DNA of 64,000 nt from Hymenobacter jeollabukensis (GTDB taxonomy: Bacteria; Bacteroidota; Bacteroidia; Cytophagales; Hymenobacteraceae), in NCBI RefSeq assembly GCF_005771675.1, contig NZ_VAJM01000015.1:119285-183284 (forward strand), written 5' to 3'. The notes under the pieces are model-generated. The model made no database searches, was not told the DNA's origin, and was given only the letters and a program-made list of their open reading frames with translations. Numbering within the stretch: position 1 is the stretch's first letter; each line of letters starts with the position of its first letter. Of the stretch, positions 1-8,180 are shown piece by piece. The position numbers and the translations under genes are program-made.

Positions 1-214
1 GGCCCAGCACGAACAGCACCTGCAGGTAGCCGCCCATGCTCACCGTGGCACTGCCCTGCTCAATGGCGTGCAGGGTGTTGCGACTGATGGCTGCGCGCTC
101 GGCTACCCGGGCCGCGCTGAGCTTGCGGCGCAGGCGGGCCAGCCGGATGTTTTCGCCTGTTTGAGTTAACAATTGCTGCAGGCGGGGCAGCAGGACGACC
201 GGTTTTTTGGGCAT
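1..214 (-). CDS. HipB-like XRE-family HTH regulator (partial, runs off the left edge)
   Basis: The minus-strand frame opens with ATG at 214-212 and stays open to base 1. The visible 71 residues contain a basic N-terminus and a helix-turn-helix around residues 30-65 (LSAARVAERAAISRNTLHAI, then EQG and the GGYLQVL helix). This is the pattern of HipB-type XRE repressors, which bind DNA as dimers and usually pair with a HipA kinase toxin downstream. Here the downstream partner would lie outside the window, to the left. A perfect inverted repeat immediately upstream (217-266) fits an autoregulatory operator. The C-terminus is not visible, so the HipB assignment is inferred from motif style; a generic XRE regulator is the alternative. 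Confidence 0.72.
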   Translation of the reverse strand, partial: MPKKPVVLLPRLQQLLTQTGENIRLARLRRKLSAARVAERAAISRNTLHAIEQGSATVSMGGYLQVLFVLG

Positions 215-216
215 AA

Positions 217-266
217 TGCGCAATACAATGAGCAATAATACTCAATTACGCTCGCTTTATTGCGCA
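217..266. promoter_or_regulatory. Palindromic operator upstream of the HipB-like gene
   Basis: TGCGCAATA (217-225) and TATTGCGCA (258-266) form a perfect 9-bp inverted repeat with 32 bp between the arms. A weaker inner repeat (AATGAG / CTCAAT) lies between them. It starts three bases upstream of the HTH start codon, where an autorepressor operator would lie. Two half sites with looping or two dimers are both possible. The role is inferred from position. Confidence 0.55.
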
Positions 267-307
267 TTACCTTGTCCGGCGCAAGCGCTGCTGACCAGGA
301 GCAGGTT

Positions 308-1258
308 TTACCGCAGGCCGCAAATCTTCAAAAACAGCCCACCGGGGTTCTTAGTCGCCTTCACCTTGTCAGTCTTCAACTGGTAGGTGAACTTGAACAG
401 CTGGTCCAAGTGCTTGGGGTCGCCGAGGATGGTGGCCACCAGTTGGGGCTGGGTAATGCCCAACGTATCGAGGTGCTGCCGGGCCGCGAAGGCCCGGGCA
501 TCCTCGGCTGGCTGCTCAAAGGGGATGGGCAGCTGCTGCGGGTGCTGGCGGGCGATGGTGAAGCGCACCGCGTCGTAGGCCCTCCCCTTCTTCACCAGTT
601 CGTAGTCAATCTTGAGGTCGGTGTGCTCGCTGACCTGGCGCACGGCAATGTCGAGCACCCGGGCCTTGAGCTGGCTGATGTTCTGAAACAGCTCCGGCTC
701 CTTGCCCTTGGGGTCCTTCAGGTGCAGCATCTGCTTGAACTCGTCCAGCGGATAGGTGCGCGTGCTGGCTTTATCCTTCCACTGGCTCACAAGCTGGTAG
801 ATGCGCTTGGCGTACTTGCTGCTCAGCTTAAGGGCCGAGTGCAGCTGGTAGGAGGTAAAATTTTCCTTGAGGTTGAACAGGAAGGGCCGGATGGGCGCCG
901 CCAGCTGAATCTGCAGGCAGCCCTTGCCCTTGATGTACTCCACCCGCTGAAACATCCACAGCTGCTGGTAGGTACGCTCGTTTTCCACCTCGAACATGCG
1001 CGAGCCCATGTCGGCCGTCGCCTCGCGCAGCTGCTGGTAGTTCCACTGCCGGCCGGTCAGGGCCTCCACGTCCTTCACGTAGATGGTGTACTCCTGGTCC
1101 GGCGTGTCATCCCGGCGCAGCCGGGAGAGCAGGTAAAAGAAGATATCCAGCTGACAGGCAGTGTAGTCGTAGCGGGCCTGGGTGATGGCGTTGTGCTGAC
1201 GAACGACAGGAACCGGAGCCGGCTCGACAACTACAACGGCAGTATCTTCAGGCTTCAT
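308..1258 (-). CDS. rep: Plasmid replication initiator, Rep_3 (RepB/RepA) family
   Basis: This 316-aa protein has the layout of Rep_3 initiators: two winged-helix domains that bind iterons and melt the origin. The N-terminal domain starts with the conserved stretch VRQHNAITQARYDYTACQLD (about residues 19-38) and FFYLLSRL. A YAKRIYQLVSQWK segment near residue 150 marks the typical winged-helix core. The start is ATG at 1258-1256. The gene is transcribed away from an origin-like region at 1320-2045 that carries two iteron sets. It probably controls copy number and represses itself through the iterons nearest its start. Length and motifs fit an intact protein. Confidence 0.85.
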   Translation of the reverse strand: MKPEDTAVVVVEPAPVPVVRQHNAITQARYDYTACQLDIFFYLLSRLRRDDTPDQEYTIYVKDVEALTGRQWNYQQLREATADMGSRMFEVENERTYQQLWMFQRVEYIKGKGCLQIQLAAPIRPFLFNLKENFTSYQLHSALKLSSKYAKRIYQLVSQWKDKASTRTYPLDEFKQMLHLKDPKGKEPELFQNISQLKARVLDIAVRQVSEHTDLKIDYELVKKGRAYDAVRFTIARQHPQQLPIPFEQPAEDARAFAARQHLDTLGITQPQLVATILGDPKHLDQLFKFTYQLKTDKVKATKNPGGLFLKICGLR

Positions 1259-1345
1259 AAACTAGGACATAAGGACGCGGGAATAAGGCAAATGTAAGCG
1301 TCAGGCAGATAAAAAACCACAGTGGTAGTTGAGCGTGGTTTTTCG

Positions 1346-1446
1346 CTTATAAAACGTGGTGGATAGACTTATAAAACGTGAGAGTTCGCTTATAAAAGGT
1401 GGTAATAAAAGGTATAAAAAGTGGTTTTTCGCTTATAAAAAGTGGT
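1346..1446 (+). repeat. Iteron array 1 (five direct copies, 21-22 bp spacing)
   Basis: Five copies of CTTATAAAA(A/C/G)GTGGT start at about 1346, 1368, 1389, 1411 and 1432. The TATAAAA cores are spaced 22, 21, 22 and 21 bp apart, about two helical turns, so bound Rep monomers would lie on one face. The second copy ends GTGAG and the fourth has GGTATAAAA. The array lies about 90 bp upstream of rep and is the likely initiation and autorepression site. Confidence 0.8.
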
Positions 1447-1675
1447 TTTATACCATTATATACTATTGAATATCAGGAACTTATGAGCCTTACAAATAGA
1501 CAAGGACTAACAAATAAACTCACAAAGGTTGTTGATGCCGAATCCGAATAGCTTTTTAGGGCGGCGGTTCAAAATCCGGACCAGACAAACAAGAAAACAA
1601 CAAAAAAAGCAGAAAACCCTGATGAATACAGGGATTGCACTTTTCTAAGCAATCCCATAACATTAGCCACTTAAA

Positions 1676-1878
1676 ACCACTTTTTATAAGCAGCTGCAGG
1701 AACTCCTGAAACTTGGGCTACCCACCCCTTTCCACCACTTTTTATAAGTCACCACCGCTTTTTTCGGCAGAAGCACAGGATTAACTAACTTTATACTAAC
1801 TTATGGTTAATAACGAATTACCACTTTTTATAAGTGTCTTTCCTCCCATACTGCCCGAACTAGCACGTTTTATAAGCG
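1676..1878 (-). repeat. Iteron array 2 (four inverted copies, wide spacing)
   Basis: The reverse form ACCACTTTTTATAAG occurs at 1676-1690, 1734-1748 and 1820-1834, with a diverged copy (CACGTTTTATAAG) near 1864-1877. A further forward copy, CTTATAAAATGTGAG, lies at 2027-2041. Orientation is opposite to array 1 and spacing is irregular (58, 86 and 44 bp). This looks like a copy-control or handcuffing set rather than the core origin array. Confidence 0.72.
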
Positions 1879-2167
1879 AAACCCAGCCTTGACAACAACA
1901 GTACACTCACGCTTTTGCCTGGTTAAAACGCCGTTTTGGCTTTGAAATCGGTCATAATTGGACTTTCTACCCCGTAATGACTCCTTGCCGCCATACATGC
2001 CCCAGTGGGAAGCGGTGAGAGCGAAGCTTATAAAATGTGAGAGATGCAGCGCCTGGCCGGCACTTACACCACCATGGCTACAGCCTGCCCCTCCCCCATT
2101 GCCCAAAAAAGAAAGCCAGCCCCCGAAGGGACCGACTTTCCCAAGGCTACTGCCTGCTACCCCTCCC

Positions 2168-2641
2168 CTACTTGGCCGGCGGCAGCTTGCCAGTTTTGCG
2201 CAGGTGTGCATCGTAGTGCCGGTGGGCAGCCTCCAGGTAATTTTTGATGGTGGTAGGCGTGTCCGGACCGGGCGTGGCCAGCAGCAGGCTCATCTTAATC
2301 TCCTGCACCACGGATTTGGCGATTTGAACCGTGTGCAACGGTACTTCGCCCTCCGGAGCGGGCGCAGCTGCCGCGGCGGACTTACGGCCCCGCGTAGAAG
2401 CGCGAACGGGTGCAGCCGCTGGGGCTGCTGACGTTGAAGCCGCGGCTACCGGCACGGGTTCGGGGGCAGGCACCGCCGGAGCAGCAACTGCGGCGGGTGG
2501 TGCTATGGGTTCAACTGGCGCCGGCGGCGTGGTGGCCGTGCGGGTTGCCTCCCCTCCCATCCCGGCCCGAGCCTGCTGGCGGGCTTCTTCGGGTACTTCA
2601 ATGCGGCGACGCGGCGTGATTTGTGGTTTCTCGAAGCCCAT
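2168..2641 (-). CDS. Small ParB-like partition partner with possible ribbon-helix-helix tail
   Basis: This 157-aa protein is encoded directly after parA. The parA stop and this start share one base (TAATG at 2643-2639), implying translational coupling. Residues about 1-35 are basic and polar. Residues 36-100 are a Pro/Ala-rich flexible linker. The last about 55 residues read as a short strand (HTVQIA), a helix (KSVVQEIKMSLLLA), a turn (TPGPDTP) and a second helix (TTIKNYLEAAHRHYDAHL), which fits a ribbon-helix-helix fold. Position next to a ParA ATPase and the octamer array upstream make it the likely centromere-binding protein. It is not a canonical ParB; the fold and role are inferred. Confidence 0.6.
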   Translation of the reverse strand: MGFEKPQITPRRRIEVPEEARQQARAGMGGEATRTATTPPAPVEPIAPPAAVAAPAVPAPEPVPVAAASTSAAPAAAPVRASTRGRKSAAAAAPAPEGEVPLHTVQIAKSVVQEIKMSLLLATPGPDTPTTIKNYLEAAHRHYDAHLRKTGKLPPAK

Positions 2642-3408
2642 TATTTCGCGGAGGTTGAAGTGGTGGATACAGTAGCAGCCGCGGCGGCGCGGCGGTCGGG
2701 CAGGCCCAAGCGCTCGATGAGCTCCTCGCAGACACGGCGGATTTCCTCGCTCGTGTCCTTGGAGCCGCCGGCGTAGCGCGACCAGGCCGGGTTGAGCAGG
2801 CTGTAAAGCGTCGAGGCCCGGGTGTAAGCCTTGCGGTGGCCCAGGTACGAGTTGAAGCGCGCCAAGCCCAGCCCGTCGATGTAGTCGTCCATCTCCTTCT
2901 CCTCCCGTTGCCCCGCCACGCGCTTGGTGGGCAGGCCGTAGTACTGGAAGTCAATCTGGGCGTCGTCGGCGGCCTTCTTGATGGCCTCCAGAATGGTCAT
3001 AAACTCGGCCGTGGAGGCCCGGTCCAGGTAATCCGATACCAGAGGCACAATTACCGCGTCGCAAGCCGTCAGGGCGTTGAACACGTCGTCGCCATCGGCG
3101 CGGCCGGGCACGTCGATGATAATCAGGTCGTAGTTGTGCTCGGGGTTGTCGATGAAATCGAAAATCCGGCTCAGCTGCCAGGGGTACACGTCGTAGGGAT
3201 ACTGGGCATCGGGGTTGGTTTCGCGCAGCTTGGCAAAGTTGGCCGCGTCGACCTGCTCGCGGGTCTTGACGATGCTCTGTTGGTAGTCGCAGTCCAGGAC
3301 GGCGATGCGCAGGCCGTACTCGGTGGCCAGCGGGGCGGCCAGCACGAGGGCCAGGGTGGATTTACCGGAGCCCCCCTTCTGGGTGGCGAAGCTGATAACC
3401 TTGGACAT
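2641..3408 (-). CDS. parA: ParA-family partition ATPase
   Basis: The 255-aa protein starts MSKVISFATQKGGSGKST, so the deviant Walker A (KGGSGKST) lies at residues 10-17. It contains the ParA segments VLDCDYQQS (A' motif) and YDLIIIDVPGR (Walker B). The ATP-dependent protein binds nucleoid DNA and segregates the plasmid together with the adjacent partner. I chose ATG at 3408-3406, since the family begins with this strand; an upstream TTG would add 18 unrelated residues. The octamer array upstream probably acts as both centromere and promoter control region. Confidence 0.88.
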   Translation of the reverse strand: MSKVISFATQKGGSGKSTLALVLAAPLATEYGLRIAVLDCDYQQSIVKTREQVDAANFAKLRETNPDAQYPYDVYPWQLSRIFDFIDNPEHNYDLIIIDVPGRADGDDVFNALTACDAVIVPLVSDYLDRASTAEFMTILEAIKKAADDAQIDFQYYGLPTKRVAGQREEKEMDDYIDGLGLARFNSYLGHRKAYTRASTLYSLLNPAWSRYAGGSKDTSEEIRRVCEELIERLGLPDRRAAAAATVSTTSTSAK

Positions 3409-3486
3409 AGTAGGTGCAGGGTAAAGTCGTGGGATGGGATGGTGGCGCAGAGCCCAGCGCAATGGTAAGCCAAAAGTAATAGAAAA

Positions 3487-3907
3487 GCAGAAAGGCAGAA
3501 GAGCAGAACACCACTTTTGCTGAAAAGCAGAAATGTTGTTACTCAGAAAAGTGATTTTGCAATTCTGTTGTTAAGCTGAAATGCAAAACAACAGAAAAAC
3601 AGAAAAGCAAATCAGTTAAAATTTACTTTAGCAGAAATGCACTTCTGCAGAAGTGAGGGTTTGCAGAACTACAGTTCCGCAGCCAGCACAGAAAAAGCAT
3701 TTTGTCTAAAATAACAGAAATACAAGACAACAGAATTGCATAAAAACAGATGAAACGTGTCTTTGCTCCCTCAGCGTACGGAAGTACACTAGCTGCAGAA
3801 ATGTAGAACAACAGAAAAGCAGAAGAGCATCTGTGAGCCAGTTGGTCTTGCTTCTTGATTTAGGTCAGGTTATAACAGAAATGCAGAACTGCAGAACTGC
3901 AGGAACA
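3487..3907. repeat. Octamer-phased CAGAA array upstream of parA (candidate parS centromere)
   Basis: CAGAA occurs 19 times in this stretch, starting at 3488, 3496, 3504, 3528, 3544, 3592, 3600, 3632, 3648, 3664, 3689, 3715, 3731, 3796, 3812, 3820, 3876, 3884 and 3892. The first ten positions are all exact multiples of 8 apart. The last six are again multiples of 8 apart, after small phase slips near 3689 and 3715. Between perfect copies the sequence can be read as degenerate octamers (GCTGAAAA, GCAATTCT, GCAAAACA, ACAGTTCC). The consensus is roughly (G/A)CAGAANN. Contiguous 7- or 8-bp repeats are the known binding sites of ribbon-helix-helix proteins such as omega and MetJ. Confidence 0.75.
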
Positions 3908-4197
3908 AGGCCAATAAAATGAAAACCTATGCTGCTGGTCTCAGGAAGGGCTTACCGGGCAAAAGCGCACGGCTAACCACCAGTTGCTGGGCACCGGCCT
4001 GGGCCTCTACAAGAACCGGTAGCATGAATGGGATTCAATAGCTGGCTCCACACCACGGGGAAATAAGGACGGACATAAACACGAAGCAGGAAAGGTGCGT
4101 ACTAGCTTTTCACTAACTTTTAACTAATCGTAGAATAGTCTTAGCAAGAAGAACACTACAATCTTAGAGCTAACGCTTTATTCTTGAGTGATTTAGC

Positions 4198-4214
4198 AAT
4201 CAGCAAAGCTGATT
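4198..4214. other. Hairpin in the mobilization upstream region (candidate oriT element)
   Basis: AATCAGC (4198-4204) and GCTGATT (4208-4214) form a perfect 7-bp stem with a 3-base loop, followed by TTGTGG. It lies about 80 bp upstream of the first mobilization gene, where relaxase nick regions usually lie. A transcription terminator is an alternative. The rest of 3908-4292 shows no convincing gene; a roughly 30-codon open tail ending near 4021 (…GTGLGLYKNR) may be a remnant. Confidence 0.35.
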
Positions 4215-4292
4215 TTGTGGCCAGGCAATGTCCAAGTAACTGATTTAAAGCGCTAAAAATGGCCCACTGGGGCACAATTGAAAACCATCACC

Positions 4293-4808
4293 ATGAGCAC
4301 GGAGCTACGCAGGCGGGTCACCCTGGACAACATCGTTTACCGGAAAGGCGAAGCGGCCGCGGCCGAAGTGGGCGCCAGTCTCGGGGCCTACGCCAGCGCG
4401 GCGGTGGACTACTTTGCCACCCGTGGCCTAGACCCCCGCGAGACGGAAGCACGCGAAGGGCAACTCATCATGCAGCAGATAAAGAAGCTCGGCGACCGGG
4501 TTTTCGGCTTTCTGCAGGAGCAGGAGCGCACGCTGCTCACGGCCATGCTGGAGGAAATGCTGCGCACCCGCATCACGCTTGACCGGGTGCTGCGCATGAG
4601 TGAAATCCTGGTGGGCAACCTAAACGCCCAGCTGGAAACGCTCAGCGAAGCGCAGCTACAACGACAGCAACAGGCGCTGCAGCTGCTGCGCCAACGCAAC
4701 GAGGAAGCCGTGGAAAAGCAGGTGCGGGAAGCGTTGCAAGCGGCCCAACAAAACGGGCCGGGCAAGCGTCGGAGCACACCCGAAAGCCCGGTAGGGCAGG
4801 GGCAGTAG
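4293..4808 (+). CDS. Mobilization accessory protein, BfmA/BtgA-like
   Basis: The 171-aa protein begins MSTELRRRVTLDNIVYRKGE, followed by a helical region (LGAYASAAVDYFATRGLDP) resembling the small DNA-binding nick accessory proteins BfmA/BtgA of Bacteroides mobilizable elements. The C-terminal half (about residues 70-150) is Glu/Gln/Arg-rich and probably forms a long coiled coil. ATG at 4293 is preferred over an in-frame TTG 15 bases upstream. It precedes the relaxase by 49 bp and probably helps assemble the relaxosome at oriT. The family assignment is by resemblance and gene order. Confidence 0.62.
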   Translation: MSTELRRRVTLDNIVYRKGEAAAAEVGASLGAYASAAVDYFATRGLDPRETEAREGQLIMQQIKKLGDRVFGFLQEQERTLLTAMLEEMLRTRITLDRVLRMSEILVGNLNAQLETLSEAQLQRQQQALQLLRQRNEEAVEKQVREALQAAQQNGPGKRRSTPESPVGQGQ

Positions 4809-4857
4809 GGAGGAAAAATGTGTGTTACTGCAAGCCTAAACTCACTCCTTATTGCTC

Positions 4858-5892
4858 ATGTACGCCAAGCTAATCAACGCAAAAACGCACGGCAAAGCGG
4901 CGTATACCAACACCGGTAGCTGCGCGCAAACGCTGAATTATCTGCAGCACGAAGCGGTAGGGGAGGGGCAGGAAGCCACGTTTTTTAACGGTGATTCCGA
5001 CGAGCTCAGCGCCGCGCAACTGCTGCACAGCATCGACTGCAACGTCAAAGGACTGCGAGCCACAGAAGCCAAATTCTACTCCCTGGTGCTGAGCCCGAGC
5101 GAGCAGGAGCTGGCCCACATCGGCAGTGACGCCGGCAAGCTCCGGGACTACACCCGCGAGGTGATGCGCCAGTACGCGCAGAACTTCACCCTGCCCGGCG
5201 GCCGGCAGATCAGCGGCCAGGACCTGGTCTGGGGCGCCGTCCTGCACCAGGACCGTACCCACCGGGGCACGGACCCCGAGGTGGTAGCCGGTACGGCCAA
5301 AGCCGGTACCAAGCGGGCAGGCCTGCAGGCCCACGTGCACATCATCGTCAGCGCCCGCGACCGGCAGCAGCAGATAACCCTTAACCCAGGCGGGCGCCGG
5401 CAGCGGTTTGACCTGATGCGCTGGCAGGCCGCGGCGGGCCGGCAGTTTGAGCGGCAGTTCGGCTACGAGGCGCAGTCCCACGAAAAGCTGCGGCCCAAGC
5501 CTATTAGGCCGAGCGACCCAGCCCGCGATGCCGGCCGCTTACAGAAGATTGCCGAGCGCGTGGTCGGCATCAACCTGTTGGTGCCCCGGGAGCAGCGCCT
5601 GGCTTCGGAGCGGGTGCAGGACATAGCTGTGGCCCGTGCCTTCGACAAGACCTTTTACCGGATGCTGAGCCGGGTGGAGGAGCGCGCCCGCGACGGCCGC
5701 CCCATTGACAACGCCCTGCAGCTGCTGAGCACCGGGCAGGAACAGGCCCCGGCCCCGCATCGCCAGGCGGCCACAGCCCTGCACGCGGTACAGCACCTGG
5801 TGCGCAGCACCCAGGCCGACCAGTCGGAGCGCACCGAGCACGTGGCCGAGAAGCCCTGCCGCCGCAGCGCGGAGCTCGACATCGAGATGTAA
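4858..5892 (+). CDS. Relaxase/mobilization nuclease (DUF5712-like)
   Basis: The 344-aa protein begins MYAKLINAKTHGKAAYTNTG. It carries a histidine cluster typical of relaxases: VLHQDRTHRGTD, then about 30 residues later AHVHIIVSARD, where HVH would coordinate the metal. A tyrosine in the N-terminal part (YTNTG or LNYLQHE) is a plausible nicking residue. It would cut oriT and lead the strand into the recipient. The start is ATG at 4858; an in-frame TTG at 4852 adds two residues. It is flanked by the accessory protein and the coupling protein, so it is one mobilization operon. The DUF5712 name is from memory. Confidence 0.72.
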   Translation: MYAKLINAKTHGKAAYTNTGSCAQTLNYLQHEAVGEGQEATFFNGDSDELSAAQLLHSIDCNVKGLRATEAKFYSLVLSPSEQELAHIGSDAGKLRDYTREVMRQYAQNFTLPGGRQISGQDLVWGAVLHQDRTHRGTDPEVVAGTAKAGTKRAGLQAHVHIIVSARDRQQQITLNPGGRRQRFDLMRWQAAAGRQFERQFGYEAQSHEKLRPKPIRPSDPARDAGRLQKIAERVVGINLLVPREQRLASERVQDIAVARAFDKTFYRMLSRVEERARDGRPIDNALQLLSTGQEQAPAPHRQAATALHAVQHLVRSTQADQSERTEHVAEKPCRRSAELDIEM

Positions 5893-5924
5893 GCCCCCAT
5901 ACCATTCATTCTCTCCACTTCCCT

Positions 5925-8180
5925 ATGACCAATCATCCACCCCGGCCAGCGGCCTCTTCTCAAACGTTCGCGCTGGTCGTTGGCCTAGTGTTGCTGGGCC
6001 TGCTGGCCGGCGAGTGGTACGTACTCCAGCACCCGGCGGAACTGGCTGCCGCCCGCGCCGCGCAGCACCAGGCCCGGCAGGTGCCCCGGCTGACTCCCGC
6101 CCAGCGTCTGGCGGCCCGGCTAGCCATCCTCAATCAGCAGCGAGCCGAAGCGCGGCGGGCGCGGCTGCAGCGGCAGGCGGCGCCCGTGGTAGGGAAGCCG
6201 GCCGCTGAGCTGGCCAGCCGCACGAGCCGGGCCGGCGACGAGGTGGTGAGCAAGGGAGGGGCGGCAGCGGTGCGCGTGGCCACAGCCGGGCAGGGGTTGA
6301 AAGGCAAGCTGCTGGTCAAGGCCGGACGGTTCTACGACGCGGCGGGCGGATACCTGCGGGCACTGTTGCTGCTGGTAGCTGTGGCGTTGGTGTTTCTGCC
6401 GTCCGCGCCGGAGCGTAAACCGGGGCAGGCACGCCGCAAGCCCCTGCGGCCCCAGGCCGTGCGTATCGTGGTGGCCAGCTGCGCGGGGCTGTTTCTGCTC
6501 GGTGCCTACGTGCTGCTGGGCATTGCCTCGTATACGGCCGGCTTTATCCGGGTGGGCTACCCCGTCGCGGCCACGCTGGCGCTGGCCAGCGGCTTCGTGG
6601 TAGGACTGCTGCGGGCCCTGACCAAGAGCCCGGACTTTGGGCTGAGCGTGGAGCGCAAGAGGATAGACACGCCCGATGGATTCAGCCTGCCCACGGAAGG
6701 GGGCGGTTGGGTGAACGTACCCAATCCGTACCGGGGCGTACTGGTGCTGGGCGGCGCCGGCGCGGGCAAAACCTACTCCATCGGAGAGCCGGTGATTGAG
6801 CAGCTGGCGGCCAAGAATTTTGCCGGCCTTATCTACGACTTCAAATTCCCGGTGCTAGCTGAAACGGCGCAAAAGGCACTGGAACTGGCCGGGCGTCGAC
6901 CGGGTCCGCCGCGGCTGCTTCCTAACGGGGAGCCCGAGCCGGCGGTGGTGCTGCACGTCATCAACTTTCGCGACCTGCAGCGCAGCGAGCGGGTGAACCC
7001 CTTGCGGGCCGAAGACATGCCCGTGGTGGCCTTTGCCGAGGAATACTCGCGGGCCATCATCAACAACCTCAACCCGGCCAGCATCCGCAAGATGGAGTTC
7101 TTCGACATCAGCGCTGTGGCTTACCTGACGGGCATCATCTGGTTTTACAAGAAGCACTTCCCGCGCTATTGCACCATTCCCCACGTGGTGGCCACGGCCA
7201 TTCACAAGGACTTCAAGCACGTGCTCTCGATGCTGGAAACCGACCCGGAGTGCGCCGGCATGGTGCGCAGCATCGTGACGGCCGTGGAGCAGCGGGCCGA
7301 AAAGCAGGTGGCCGCCGTGGTGGGCACGCTGCAGGTGATACTGAACCGCATCAACTCCCCGGAAATCGTGTGGGTGCTCACGCCCGATGAGGCGAAAGGG
7401 GAGGGGTTCTCGCTTAACCTGAACGACCCCCGGCAGCCGGCGCTGCTCTGCATCGGCAACGACCCGACGCTGAAGGAAACCTTCTCGCCGGTGGTCAGCT
7501 GCATCATCACGGTGGCCATCAAGCTCATGAACCAGCAGCATAAGCACCGCAGCTACGTCTTCCTCGACGAGGCCGCCACGGTGTACGTGCCGGGGCTGGA
7601 GCTGCTGCCGGCCACGGCCCGTAGCAACAAGGTGGCCACTATTTACATGACCCAGGACCTAGCTCAAATGACCGATGCCTATGGGCCTGAAAAGATGAAG
7701 GTTATGGTCTCCAACCTCAACAACCAGTTTTTCGGTAAGGTCAACTCGCTCGACACGGCCAAGTTCATTTCCGAGCTGGTGGGCCGGGAGGACAAGCAGA
7801 TGCACAGCACCAGCACCGGCAAAAGCCAGGGCGGGGCCGGCAGTCACGGCAGCCACAGCTCCAACCTAAGCACCAGCTACCAGGAGCGCAACCTGGTGCG
7901 GGTGCAGGACGCCATCAGCCTGCAGCAGGGCGAGTTTATCGGCCAGATCGTGGAAACGGAGCGCACCTTCTTTCAGGGCGTCATCTCCCGGGCTGACGCT
8001 ACCCAAGAGCGGTTTCCGCTACATCCCGTGGCCACGTTCGGCGACAACGAAGCGGATAGCGCCGCCATGCTCTCAACGGTGGTGCAGGAGAACTACGGGC
8101 GCGTGAGTCAGCAGGTGAAAGAAACGCTGGCCCTGCACGCAAATGCCTTAGCGGGAGGCACAAAGAATGAGGTCGATTAG
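5925..8180 (+). CDS. Type IV coupling protein, VirD4/TraG-like ATPase
   Basis: This 751-aa protein has hydrophobic segments near residues 13-32, 143-160 and 180-230. A soluble ATPase follows, with Walker A GGAGAGKT (276-283), Walker B-like YVFLDEAATVYVPG (about 545) and a YMTQDLAQM sensor segment. Such proteins link the relaxosome to a secretion channel at the inner membrane. The long gap between the first and second membrane segments holds a charged, Ala/Arg-rich helix of about 100 residues. The start is ATG at 5925, 32 bp after the relaxase. With no other conjugation genes in view, the plasmid probably uses a helper's channel. Confidence 0.82.
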   Translation: MTNHPPRPAASSQTFALVVGLVLLGLLAGEWYVLQHPAELAAARAAQHQARQVPRLTPAQRLAARLAILNQQRAEARRARLQRQAAPVVGKPAAELASRTSRAGDEVVSKGGAAAVRVATAGQGLKGKLLVKAGRFYDAAGGYLRALLLLVAVALVFLPSAPERKPGQARRKPLRPQAVRIVVASCAGLFLLGAYVLLGIASYTAGFIRVGYPVAATLALASGFVVGLLRALTKSPDFGLSVERKRIDTPDGFSLPTEGGGWVNVPNPYRGVLVLGGAGAGKTYSIGEPVIEQLAAKNFAGLIYDFKFPVLAETAQKALELAGRRPGPPRLLPNGEPEPAVVLHVINFRDLQRSERVNPLRAEDMPVVAFAEEYSRAIINNLNPASIRKMEFFDISAVAYLTGIIWFYKKHFPRYCTIPHVVATAIHKDFKHVLSMLETDPECAGMVRSIVTAVEQRAEKQVAAVVGTLQVILNRINSPEIVWVLTPDEAKGEGFSLNLNDPRQPALLCIGNDPTLKETFSPVVSCIITVAIKLMNQQHKHRSYVFLDEAATVYVPGLELLPATARSNKVATIYMTQDLAQMTDAYGPEKMKVMVSNLNNQFFGKVNSLDTAKFISELVGREDKQMHSTSTGKSQGGAGSHGSHSSNLSTSYQERNLVRVQDAISLQQGEFIGQIVETERTFFQGVISRADATQERFPLHPVATFGDNEADSAAMLSTVVQENYGRVSQQVKETLALHANALAGGTKNEVD

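Larger units (their letters stand above)
1320..2045. other. Probable origin of replication (oriV) region
   Basis: This noncoding stretch upstream of rep contains both iteron sets. Between them (1447-1675) is AT-rich sequence with runs of A and T that could serve as the unwinding element. I found no clear DnaA box. The stretch from 1879 to 2167 holds one further iteron and no convincing gene; a 113-codon frame there looks like a shadow. Confidence 0.65.

Noticed and set aside
60..245. A 61-codon minus-strand frame at the left edge
   Set aside because: It overlaps the HTH gene in another frame, and the HTH frame (from 214) has recognisable motifs and an operator.
260..1297. A 345-codon plus-strand frame opposite rep
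   Set aside because: Low-complexity Leu/Val/Gly/His-rich text typical of the antisense strand of a GC-rich gene; rep on the minus strand has clear family motifs.
1870..2211. A 113-codon minus-strand frame overlapping the end of the ParB-like gene
   Set aside because: It crosses iterons, has no homology-like text and starts within the coding end of the partition gene.
1346..3907. A CRISPR array
   Set aside because: The repeats are short, with fixed 21-22 bp or 8-bp phasing and no spacers of CRISPR length; no cas genes occur.
3919..4021. A short open tail ending GTGLGLYKNR between parS and the mobilization genes
   Set aside because: Only about 30 codons with no start or recognisable family; at most a remnant, noted under the hairpin entry.
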